The notes below the pieces were generated by a model that saw nothing but the letters and a program-made list of their open reading frames with translations, had not been told where the DNA came from and searched no databases. The translations under genes were made by a program, and so were the position numbers. A DNA stretch of 64,000 nucleotides from Epiperipatus broadwayi (taxonomy: Eukaryota > Onychophora > Udeonychophora > Euonychophora > Peripatidae), in assembly GCA_028023455.1 (NCBI GenBank), contig JAQFVV010012495.1, positions 3,960,516-4,024,515 on the forward strand, given 5' to 3'. Positions 55,866-64,000 of the stretch are shown here, piece by piece (position 1 is the first letter of the stretch; each line of letters opens with the position of its first letter).

Positions 55866-57457
55866 TCAAAACTTATTAAAATCTTTTTATTTATTTAATA
55901 AACTCGGCAAAAGTGAAAAAAAAAAAAAAGAAATAGAGGAGGAAGGGGGAATTTTAAAACAGGAATGTAAATTTGTGTTATTTAAACAGTCGTGTTTAAA
56001 AAAAGTAATAATTTTATTATCTATAGTAAAAGTTTATTGTTCAAACAAACTCTAAAGTGTGCTAAATTTTTATCTGGGAAGAACCATTCTGCTTATGGTC
56101 GGCAATATATGGAAATGAAAGAGAAAACAATTTTATCAGTCTCGAATCAAAATTGCTCAATTAAAACAAATGTCTGCTGTCTATAATTTTAAGAATATCA
56201 ATTTTAATATTGTAAATATCTTTAAACAGAAAAACAAAAGTGACATTTTTAAATTTTAATATAATTTTTAATAATAAAATGCAAGAGGAAATTATATAGA
56301 ATAAGTGGCTAAGCCATAATGTAAAACAAAAGCAAGAGATATATACCTTAAAAAGAGAAATAAATGTAATGCTTGCAGAAAACTTTAATTAAATTTACCA
56401 TCTATTTGCCTTGAATAGTCTATTTCAATGGTAGATTGAGTCAAATGTTAAAGAACAATGGATTCAAATGCAACTCTGTCACATCCTGTATTTGGACGGC
56501 ATTTGATCTCACAAATGAGACACCATTTAATTATTATTATTGTGTCTCTGCATTACACTTTTATTAATTCTTAATACTCTTAAAAGTCTAGCATACTGTT
56601 ATAGAGAAACTTATTATTTTTATTTTGACTTTTCAAATTGAAATACTAGCCAAGAATCTTAGGAAACCATAGTCATTAATGGTAAATCTATATTAAAAAA
56701 TGCGTATATATTTTAAATAAATATATTTTGATGTAATTTTGTTTTTAATTTGCACACTAATTTTTACTTCAGTGATTTGTTAAAATTAAATGCTGCAATA
56801 TTTATAATCGAAAGATGCCTCTTGTTAGTTTTCTACTTTATCTCAAAGTTTGTCTACTTGTAAATGTAATATGTTTAAATTATTCACATTCTCTTATAAT
56901 CGACCTCAACCCTAGTCGATGTAGTGCAGGGATAGAGTGTTGGAGGCTGAAATATAGTGTACTGGAATTCCAATTCTGGTGCTCGAACATCAAACTTCTT
57001 ATGAATCCCAGCAATAAAACAACTCGATTATTTATTTATAATCGATCTCCAGATCTAAAGATAAATTATGCGCTCAAAATCGATTGAATATTAGTTATAT
57101 AATAAATGGGTTAACATTTTCATAATAGGTAATATTTTAAAGAATTTTGTGTCCAAATAGCTTTCATATTGAATTTTTATTCATAAAAATCTCACAGATT
57201 GAATAACTAATTTCAAAAATATCCGAGTAAAATTAATTATGCAGCACAAAATAGGAATAATAAATATTCCAGTAGGAGTCATGTTAATACAGGATCTTTC
57301 AAAGCAATTTTTCTTTTGCAGTAATGCCGGAAAATTATCACTTCAGTTATCATGTATATATAAATGTGTGTGTTTTGTGAAAGTGTTAAATGAAACGACT
57401 GTATTGCTCCAATTATCGTATGGTTTAAGTGTGCGCACGCGCAAGAGTTAAATGTTA
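55866..57457. other. No gene recognised
   Basis: A+T-rich DNA. The 90-codon frame at 56815-57087 and others match no known family. Confidence 0.5.
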
Positions 57458-57469
57458 TTACCATAATGA
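57458..57469. repeat. Target-site duplication, left (TTACCATAATGA)
   Basis: Repeated at 57876-57887. The match extends three bases further with one difference (GTA versus ATA). Confidence 0.75.
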
Positions 57470-57608
57470 GTAAGATTTGAAATACAGGCATTCTTATACC
57501 TGGAACTTAATTTTAAATATAGGGGATTTGAACTCAAACTTTCAAGCAGCCTTCAAGTATTCACACTATCTCATACTACTGATACACATGACCACATACA
57601 TGTAGAAA

Positions 57609-57678
57609 AGATAAATAATCACCAATATACTATTTCGTGCTGAACCAGCACTCATCAGTTGGTCCAAATTATTATCTC
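57609..57678 (-). ncRNA. Hammerhead ribozyme family 2 (intact; best copy)
   Basis: All canonical type I features on the minus strand. CTGATGA is at 57658-57652. Stem II is a perfect 5-bp GTGCT-GGTTC-AGCAC, including the preferred G-C pair next to the core, and GAAA is at 57636-57633. Stem III is a minimal AT..AT pair around AGT, with an ATA cleavage triplet; predicted cleavage is between 57626 and 57625. Stem I pairs ACCAA with TTGGT, then after an internal loop ATAAT with ATTAT and AGATA with TATCT. The internal loop in stem I next to a capped stem II is the arrangement used for the tertiary contact of natural fast hammerheads. Activity is inferred, not shown. Confidence 0.88.
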
Positions 57679-57715
57679 TCATATATATATATAATCAGTG
57701 CTCAGCATGTGTGGG

Positions 57716-57785
57716 AGATGATAGTCTGGACCAACCGATGAGTGCTGGTTCAGCACAAAATACGTATATTGGTGATTATTGATCT
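57716..57785 (+). ncRNA. Hammerhead ribozyme family 2, right copy of 57-kb dimer (two core changes)
   Basis: CCGATGA (U4 to C) and AAAA for GAAA (G12 to A). Stem II GTGCT/AGCAC is perfect, stem III ATACGTAT is fully palindromic, and stem I is as in its partner. Predicted inactive. The copies differ even though they are in one insertion, so they have decayed separately. Confidence 0.7.
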
Positions 57786-57856
57786 TTTCTATGTGTGTTG
57801 TCAAATGAATCAGTAGTATGAGATAGTGTGAATAGTTGAATGTTGCTTGAAAGTCT

Positions 57857-57868
57857 GAGTTCAAATCC
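57857..57868 (+). promoter_or_regulatory. B-box-like sequence in family 2 tail
   Basis: GAGTTCAAATCC resembles the pol III B box (GGTTCAANTCC). The same word occurs in the tail of the left unit (57535-57524, -) and as GAGTTCAACTCC at 59069-59058 (-). There TGGCTAGTTGAAGG, A-box-like, lies about 26 bp before it. A tRNA-like 3' module is possible but unproven. Confidence 0.4.
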
Positions 57869-57887
57869 CCCATATTTACCATAATGA

Positions 57888-59049
57888 ATAAAAAGTAGAT
57901 TTACAGTTTTTGTTTACAGTTGACTAATTATTGAATAATTTATTTTAATATAATTATGAATAAATATCAAAATGATAAAAAAAATATTATAAATATTTAA
58001 AAAAAGCATTCTAATGAACATAATTTTATGTTAGAATTGGACAGTTCTAGTCATGAGTAATAGGAAATAAAAATATATTTTTCTTTATTCTAAGTTCATA
58101 TTTTTGTGCAATATCTGATCATTATACTAATATCTGTGCTAAATTAAAAATATGTAATATCAAAGATATAGTTCTTAATTATTTTTTTTTGCATGTTTCA
58201 AGTTATGGAACAACATTGTCAACAATATTTAGGAAAACAAAAAAATTCTAGATGCAAGTTCAATATATACTTTAATTTCAACTACAACATTCAAAGGAGT
58301 TGCCTTTTAAGGTTTAGCTCGGTGTCAGAATAATAGATTTAAGAGCAAAAGCTTTCTGAATTGATTCTCAGTTTAAAGTATATATATATCTCAGTTTGTA
58401 TAAGAGAATGTGCCTTGATATATATATATTTTACATAAAATTAGAAATTTCAAGCATAGGCTATATACCCAGAAAGATTATAGCCAAGTTAAACAGAATC
58501 TTTATATATGGTAATAAATTCATTAAATTTTTATTCCTTATTATCCAATTATTTCTATATCCCTGATTCATTTCTTTTTTATATGTTTTTATTTAATTTA
58601 CTCGGCTTCTTAGTCTTTCTGTTTGGATAGAATATCTTGTAACTCAATTTTTAACCATTTCCTAATTTCTGACCTAATTGAAATTTTGTTTATATATTAT
58701 GACAATACATTTTTTTTAGAATTTGTAAACAATTTTAGCTAAAAAACAAAAAGGAGGGGGGGTAAGAATTTAAACATTGAATTCTATTTGTACTAGTGAA
58801 ACTAGCAGTGTAAGTGGCATTCCTTGTAATTTATAATTGTTCAATTTATTAAAAACTGGGTCAATTGACTTTTTTATTTATATGTTGTTATTGTTTACAT
58901 ATATAAGAATAAAAAAATAAAATATATAAAATATTTTGTAAAGAAATACTTTTATTCAATAACGCATTAAAATCTAAAAAAAAGTCCAACTTTTACAAAT
59001 AAAAGCATGGAGCGTTCTATTTAGAAATATTCTGTTATACTTTATATAA
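57888..59049. other. No gene recognised
   Basis: A+T-rich DNA with small TA tracts and a poly-G run at 58752-58761. Confidence 0.5.
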
Positions 59050-59275
59050 TATATAGGGGAGTTGAACTCAGACTTTCACATGACCTTCAACTAGCCACGC
59101 TATCTCATACTGCTGTATATTTGATCACACGCATGTCGAAAAGATAAATAATCACCAATGTTCATATTTCGTGCTAAACCAGCACTCGTCAGTTGGTCTA
59201 GATTATCATCTCTACACATATATACAATCAATGCTCAGCTTATATTAAGATAACCAATCTTCATACTTTACATAA
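59050..59275 (-). mobile_element. Hammerhead-repeat family 2, single 5'-truncated copy
   Basis: A minus-strand unit from within the body (CATACTTTA, CAATCTTCATAC region, 59275) through the ribozyme to the tail GAAAGTCTGAGTTCAACTCC. ATACTTTAYATAA occurs just outside the tail and at the truncated end. Part of that is native to the element, so a true target duplication is uncertain. Confidence 0.7.
59142..59213 (-). ncRNA. Hammerhead ribozyme family 2, 59-kb copy (altered cleavage site)
   Basis: CTGACGA (allowed, position 7 is variable), a perfect GTGCT-GGTTT-AGCAC stem II, GAAA, and stem I ACCAA/TTGGT plus GATAATC/GATTATT. The base before the cleavage nucleotide is C where U is required, so cleavage should be poor. 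The core is otherwise intact. Confidence 0.68.
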
Positions 59276-59429
59276 ATAAAAATTATATACATTTTTTTCG
59301 TAGACATAATAGTAGAACCAATCAAGAATATTAAATTAAAAATCTTAAATTGCAATTCTTGTTTAATAAAAAACTCATAAGCTGATTTTTTAAAAAAAAA
59401 AATTATTGCGCTTATGTGAATAAAAGGTT

Positions 59430-60250
59430 CTTTACATTTTAAAATTTCTTTCTATTTAAGTTTAATGAAATCTTTTTCAATAGTTCCACTATCCAGCCCA
59501 TATATTCTCCAATTTCATCACAAAGACCTAAATATAAAGAAATCATAAAATCTTTCCTCCTTTCACTTTTTTTTTTCTCCAAATCTCTATCACCCTCCAT
59601 ACTATTTATCTCAATTCTTTTTTTAATCTTCCAAAAATAAATGTACAATCTCTCTTCTTTTTCTACATAAACTATAACTACAATACAAATCCTTGTTTTT
59701 GTTTTTTTTTGTCTTCTTTCCCTGCTGTCTAAAGTTTTTCCCCCTGGCGCCTAACTTAAATAAACTTTTTATGTTATTATATATATTTTTATATTTTGTA
59801 TAAGGTTTATTTTGGCATATTTCCAAACTATTTTTTTTCCTTATCAATTTCATTTCCCACATCTCTAATTCGTTTCCTTTAATTAACAAACTTATTTATT
59901 CACTTTTATCATAAGACATAATTACGTATCTGTAACTCATTCTGTACACATTTATTTCATTTCTTATATAAAAATATATAGAAATAAATTGACCATTTTA
60001 AACCTTTGTAGCCAATGTGTTTGTTGTCTTCTCACATAATCTAATTATAGACTATTTTTATTTTTTTTATTTACATATTAAAACCTTCCTAACATTTTAA
60101 ATTTATTTTTAATTTCCCTTATTTAAAAATAAGTTCACTCCATTTCATCTTGGAAAATATCACCTGCTTCCACAATTCACCACTCAATATATATCTACTT
60201 TAGAACTCCAATCTCTTTGGTCGAATTTCTCATGAATTCTTTGAACAACT
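59430..60250 (-). pseudogene. LINE-A-related retrotransposon, diverged copy 6
   Basis: Minus-strand frames in several registers give DEME..IREIKNKFKMLGRF (compare GEMGWSSFYMRDAKSKMKMFGRL in copy 2). Then LIKGNELEMWEMKLIRKKNS aligns with LIKNRELERWKTSMESKNS. NKDLYCSYSLCRKRREIVHL is a disturbed C-x2-C..H knuckle, and a C-terminal tail follows (ISLYLGLCDEIGEYMGW). It is the same part of the same kind of LINE, but more diverged, so it is probably a sister family. Dead. Confidence 0.65.
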
Positions 60251-60809
60251 AATGTGTTATAATATTCAAAAATATGTAAAATTATAATATAAAGGAACAT
60301 TTAAATATAATTAATTTTTGCCAAATTCTGTGTTTTTCAAATCAAAAATAACAATCATGTATATTCTGCAAAAATTGTCAGATGAAAGTAAGGAGTAAAA
60401 AGAAATACTAAAAGAACTAAAATGTTGTTCAGTAGATTTTCTCAGAAAAAGAAAATAAATATTGTTAATTATGAACTCATCAATTGGTAAAAACTGCCAA
60501 CAATCAACAATAGTCTCTTCCAGACAGTCAGCAGTTTTACAGAATATTCAAATACCCAACTTACTAGAAAAGAGGGAGTTGGGAATTTTCTTTAAGATGC
60601 TAAAACAAAGGGGTGGTTTATACATGCAGACCTTGCCTTTGATCTTTAATAAAGACTTTCCAGGAAAAAGTTAACTACTACACATATCTTGCTCAGCTTA
60701 TTAATACATATGGTACCATGAATGAATAAACTTTAATCATAGAATTAAACTTGCATGGAATGATTTTGTTAGAAATAACTCAATATTAAATTTTTGATAG
60801 GAATATCTT
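60251..60809. other. No gene recognised
   Basis: A+T-rich DNA. A 70-codon frame at 60462-60674 matches no family. Confidence 0.5.
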
Positions 60810-61130
60810 ACCAGATTTCATTTATGGATCAGAGACTTGGACCCTTGACAAAAGACTAATACCATTCAAAGACGGATGGAAACATGTATATTGGGAGTAA
60901 TAAGAAGAAATTAAAAGTGAAATAGTTGGGTGAAAAACAATCAGATGCCACTGATATTATTTAAAGAATTAAGAGACTGAAATGGAACTGGGATGGACAC
61001 ACTGTTAGAAGAAATGATAATAGATGGACATTTAAAAACTTAAACTGGATTCCAAGATTGTAAAAGATTTAGAAAGAGATCATATGTGAGATAAATGATG
61101 AAATAAGGAACTTTGGTGATGCAGAGAAAA
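60810..61130 (+). pseudogene. RTE-clade LINE, C-terminal fragment
   Basis: Plus-strand frames give DFIYGSETWTLDKRL, QRRMETCILGV, IKRLKWNWDGHTVRRNDNRW and TFKNLNWIPRL..CKRFRKR. These are the same C-terminal blocks as in the RTE element at 30.2-30.7 kb (LTYGSETWTLN, IERCMLGV, WSWDGHIARRDDNRW, LNWIPRDCK). At least three frameshifts are needed to follow it. No catalytic region remains. Confidence 0.78.
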
Positions 61131-61676
61131 TTCGTTGTGGATTGGAAAACTGGATTATACTCGGAAAGATCCTAATATTCTGCAATGGAATGACTATGCT
61201 TAAAAATGATGTTAATGTGTCAATGATCAAATATTTAGCTAAAAAATAATCAATAGACAGTCTTTAACAAATTGTGTAATAATCTTAAGTATGATTACAA
61301 TTTTTAATATTATAAAAAATATTCATTCTTATTTAAATTTATTAGATTTATTTTCAGACCTGATTTTGTGTTCTTTCTGTAATTTAGTAACCATATGTCA
61401 AGTGAGGGAATAAGAAAGCAGCAGCATATTAAGGATAAAGATACTCTAGCTTCCCCTTGTTTTTTCTCAAATAATTTTTTTAGTTGTAGTGTATTGTTCT
61501 GTTATTTATTTCAATATCCATTGCTACTGGGTGGAGTACCACAGAATATAATAAGCATATGATCTAGACAGATATAGATAAGTACAAATGACCTAAAAAG
61601 ACAAATATATTAAATAACCCCAATATTACTTCTCATTCTTTTAAATTCATATAAATAAATATACAATAAAAGACAA
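61131..61676. other. No gene recognised
   Basis: A+T-rich DNA. The first 100 bp may be residual RTE 3' end. Confidence 0.45.
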
Positions 61677-61740
61677 ATGACTCCTAAGATGCATTTCGTG
61701 CTGAATCAGCACTCATCAGTTGGTCCAGGTCACTATCTCT
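61677..61740 (-). ncRNA. Hammerhead ribozyme family 2, 61.7-kb variant
   Basis: CTGATGA (61719-61713), a perfect GTGCT-GATTC-AGCAC stem II, GAAA (61697-61694), the palindromic ATGCAT as stem III, and C as the cleavage base (ATC; between 61688 and 61687). The sequence beyond the cleavage site differs from every other copy (TTAGGAGTCATTTG). Even so, TT/AA, GG/CC and GTCA/TGAC pairs with the 5' strand are possible, so stem I may still form. All core bases are conserved. The rest of the unit is missing on the 3' side. Confidence 0.62.
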
Positions 61741-62302
61741 CATATATATCTTCATTATATGAAAAATATTTATCAATATTAAATAATTACATTTTGAATT
61801 ACAAGTGTCAAATTAACTCAATCCACATCTTTGACGCCATCCACTTTAGATAAATATAATAATGGCTATTATTGGTCATTTTCTAAACCAAAAAGATAAA
61901 TAGTGCCTGGCGTAAATGTTGCATAGTAATCTAACTTTTGATGAAAAAAATATTCACATACAGGTGATACTAAAATTTCACTAATATCTGAAATGAGCAT
62001 TTATTTTTAATCTAAAGAAGAAGTACAGCAAAATTGGAATAGGCAAAGTATTTTCTCTCTCTGAGCCCAATTTTCAAAAAAGTTACCTCTTAAATACTTT
62101 TTTAATTCTTTAATTCCTTTATCTAATATGAAACTTATTTTTTTAACTGTATTATAATAAAATATCACATGATCATTATTTCCTATGCTTACACAAGCTT
62201 CTAGCATTATAGTTAACTACATGGTTAAGGCTTTACTTCATTAGTGTTTGAAATCAATTAATATATATATATGCTCTGCACACAGATAATGAAGCTATTA
62301 AA
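61741..62302. other. No gene recognised
   Basis: A+T-rich DNA. Confidence 0.5.
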
Positions 62303-62568
62303 CGTAAGTAAAATTATCAAAAGTTACCGCCAAGTGCTTTCGGGACAGTTTATAGTCCCATAATCATGGTGTATTGTATTTTTTGGGACAATTTATAGTC
62401 CCATATTCATGGCGACTTGTATTTGGTTAAACCAAATACAAGTCGCCATGAATATGTGACTATAAACTGTCCTGAAAGTGCTTGGTGGTAATTTTTGATA
62501 ATTTTACTTATGTTTAACCAAATACAAATCGCCATGAATATGGGACTATAAACTGTCCCGAAAGCATA
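62303..62568. repeat. Tandem plus inverted 90-bp repeat with a conserved hairpin
   Basis: The word AATACAAGTCGCCATGAATA, then TGGGACTATAAACTGTCCCG and AAAGC, occurs twice in direct tandem on the plus strand (from 62427 and 62517, period about 90) and twice on the minus strand to the left (62303-62426). The hairpin GGGAC-TATAAACT-GTCCC followed by GAAA is present in all. The centre is a perfect 30-bp palindrome around TTGGTTAAACCAA. It has the same tandem-and-inverted style as the hammerhead repeats, but no CUGANGA box. Confidence 0.78.
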
Positions 62569-62597
62569 TATTAACTAAATAGATAAATTGTTGGATA

Positions 62598-62790
62598 CTG
62601 TGGGGTTACATTAGATCTTAAGATCTAGGTGCAGTTCTTTGAGATCCAAGACTCCTCATTGATGAAAGCCATAAGCTAGAAACTGGTCTGGGGATATTGG
62701 ATGAGAAGGCATTAGTTAGAGATTTTTGCACAAATCTTGCATCCACAAGGTTTGAACTAGTAGCAGTGCTGTAGGGAGAGTATGCTACCG
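62598..62790 (+). mobile_element. Hammerhead-repeat family 1, copy H
   Basis: Leader (TTAAGATCTAGGTGCAGTTC), ribozyme and the first half of the tail (GATTTTTGCACAAATC, GCATCCA, GGGAGAGT), diverging after about 62760. No upstream part is recognised. Confidence 0.7.
62645..62701 (+). ncRNA. Hammerhead ribozyme family 1, copy H (one core change)
   Basis: TTGATGA (C3 to T), stem II AGC-CATAA-GCT, GAAAC, TGGTC with the GTC triplet, proximal stem I TCCTCA/TGGGGA and distal TCCAA/TTGGA. All helices are preserved; only C3 is lost, predicting very low activity. Confidence 0.68.
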
Positions 62791-64000
62791 TTATTATAAT
62801 AAAATCATGAATAACTTTGCAAGAATGAAACATAATTAAAGAAGACATTGAAATTACTTTATATATTTTTCATATTATTTGCATTGATATTGTTTCCATT
62901 TTATGTTAAAATATAAACTAATTAACTATCGCACATGCTTTTATTATCTTTAGATTTTAAAATACGATATAGATTTATGAGCTTAAGATAACAACTCTTA
63001 TTATTTTTTGTTTTGTTTTTTAGTACAGAACAAAAACGTACAAACTGCGGCTCATTTTTTTAGATGCTTTCCATTTTTATAAATGCTTATTCCTTTGACT
63101 AGCATACAATGCAAATCTAAGCAATCTGTTGATTTAATTTGTAACATATCAAGTATATAGCTTTAAAACGCTGCAAAAATAATAGGGTTTTTTTTTGGAT
63201 TTCAATTAAGTGAAAAGAAAAACTTGCATCTTATTATTAGGTTCTTAACTCACTATAAAAAAAACAACAATTATATAATTGAGTACGATCCAAACTTCAT
63301 TTACTATTGAGAGTAGCATTGAATTCAGGATTTACTTTTAGCTTTTATCCAAGCAAGGAGAATTAAGATATATAATTATATGTTATTTAACTTTATTCAA
63401 AATTTTATATTTTTTTAAAATTTATGTAACCCCAGAATTGCACTGGTGCTGGCAACACACACTTTTTACAAATTTACAATGAAAAAAAAGGAGGTGAGTT
63501 ATATATATATATATAGTAAGAAAATATTGGAATAGTTATTATATGATATCAGAAAATCATGATTTAACAGCAATAGAAAAAATAAAAAATGCCAGTAGTC
63601 TAGTGTGTGATTGAGTAAAGAAATCTGTGTGACAGCATCAAAAAATAAATCATTATAAAATTTTTCAAGCAGTCTTGAAAATTCTAACATTATTGGTGTA
63701 AGAAAACAAGGCAATTTATGAAGCAAGTACTAATTGTTCAGACGTCAAAGATAATGACGATATGAATAAAAGTGATGAATAATTTTTTTGCTTTCTATGA
63801 TTAAAATAAGTATATCCCAACTTTCTTTATAGAATTATTCTTATTTTATTACACATAACGGTTTATATGGGTTTTTATATTTTTTTATTTATTTAAAAAA
63901 ATCTGAAATTTTTACTGAAAAAATCGGGTACTCATATCGTGTGGGACAACACTTCTTTTTTTTTTTTCCAGAGTAAATATTTATTGATTTTCATTTTAAA
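62791..64000. other. No gene recognised
   Basis: A+T-rich DNA with a TA tract at about 63500-63515. The 75-codon frame at 63499-63726 matches no family. Confidence 0.5.

Larger units (their letters stand above)
57470..57875. mobile_element. Hammerhead-repeat family 2: second inverted dimer with target-site duplications
   Basis: Left unit on the minus strand and right unit on the plus strand, ribozymes nearest the centre and tails (GAAAGTCTGAGTTCAAATCC) outermost. As in the 22-kb insertion, the left unit runs past its tail into the start of another unit (AAATACAGGC, TATACCTGG at 57478-57505). Both bodies upstream of the ribozyme are missing, leaving a short centre. The 12-bp flanking duplication marks one insertion event. 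Confidence 0.8.

Noticed and set aside
59037-59275. Target-site duplication ATACTTTAYATAA around the 59-kb family 2 copy
   Set aside because: CATACTTTA at the right side is part of the element itself in the 22-kb copies, so the match could be microhomology and not a duplication.
62427-62568. Hammerhead in the 62.4-kb hairpin repeat (GTCCCGAAAGC)
   Set aside because: A stem followed by GAAA is present, but no CUGANGA or close variant precedes the stem (it reads ATGAATAT). The class of structure, if any, is unknown.
1-64000. CRISPR arrays, operons, bacterial promoters or phage genes
   Set aside because: No regularly spaced repeats of that kind. The elements present (LINEs, SINEs, PLE, pogo, mariner) are all eukaryotic.
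1-64000. Host exons among the 60-90 codon frames
   Set aside because: None shows a recognisable domain, non-random composition or convincing splice context. They occur at the density expected by chance in A+T-rich DNA.

Overview
The window looks like non-coding DNA of an invertebrate animal. It is very A+T-rich (by eye about three quarters), full of short microsatellites and poly-A/T runs, and has no intact protein gene, rRNA or tRNA gene and no recognisable host exon. What can be identified is a dense layer of decayed eukaryotic mobile elements: non-LTR retrotransposons (at least three lineages), a Penelope-like element (PLE) endonuclease, tRNA-derived SINEs, pogo/Tigger-like and mariner-like DNA transposons, a MITE, and several families of fold-back repeats. 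This combination fits an arthropod, mollusc or similar invertebrate; I cannot name the species.

The most interesting content is two families of small mobile repeats that carry type I hammerhead ribozyme (HHR) folds. Family 1 has eight recognisable copies (8.35, 9.9, 20.78, 29.29, 29.53, 49.04, 49.48 and 62.67 kb) plus a diverged relative at 50.59 kb. Family 2 has six (22.65, 23.2, 57.64, 57.75, 59.18 and 61.71 kb). Each shows the conserved CUGANGA and GAAA boxes (or one- or two-base decayed forms), a stem II whose two sides change together between copies, a short self-complementary stem III, and in most copies a bipartite stem I. The copies at 9890-9945 (+) and 57609-57678 (-) keep every conserved core base. 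Several copies lie in insertions with 12-14 bp target-site duplications, and they occur as head-to-tail or inverted dimers. This is the arrangement described for retrozymes, PLE terminal repeats and the schistosome Sm-alpha SINE-like repeat. A PLE GIY-YIG endonuclease relic sits at 51.2-51.65 kb.

Layout: 0-8 kb is mostly featureless, with one LINE-A 3' end (5.4-6.1 kb). 8-12 kb holds two family 1 units, a small fold-back and a tandem/inverted satellite. 14-21 kb holds two 1-kb pogo/Tigger-like elements, a four-copy dispersed repeat (R17), an 800-bp palindrome and a family 1 insertion. 22.4-23.4 kb is the family 2 inverted dimer. 24-27.5 kb has two fold-backs and a third Tigger-like copy. 28-34 kb is a block of LINE-A, a family 1 inverted pair, a near-complete but dead RTE-clade LINE and R33 repeats. 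36-41.5 kb has LINE-A, another LINE (LINE-C), a mariner relic, an RTE fragment and two SINEs. 43.6-48.4 kb has a fold-back and two LINE-A copies, one about 3.5 kb. 48.75-52.6 kb has the family 1 tandem pair, a terminal-inverted-repeat element, the PLE relic and a fold-back. 55 kb has a MITE and two SINEs. 57.4-62.8 kb has four family 2 ribozyme copies, LINE and RTE relics, a tandem/inverted 90-bp repeat and the last family 1 copy. The rest shows no supported feature.

All protein-coding relics are broken by stops and frameshifts. The open reading frames of 60-150 codons are either pieces of these relics or chance frames in A+T-rich DNA.
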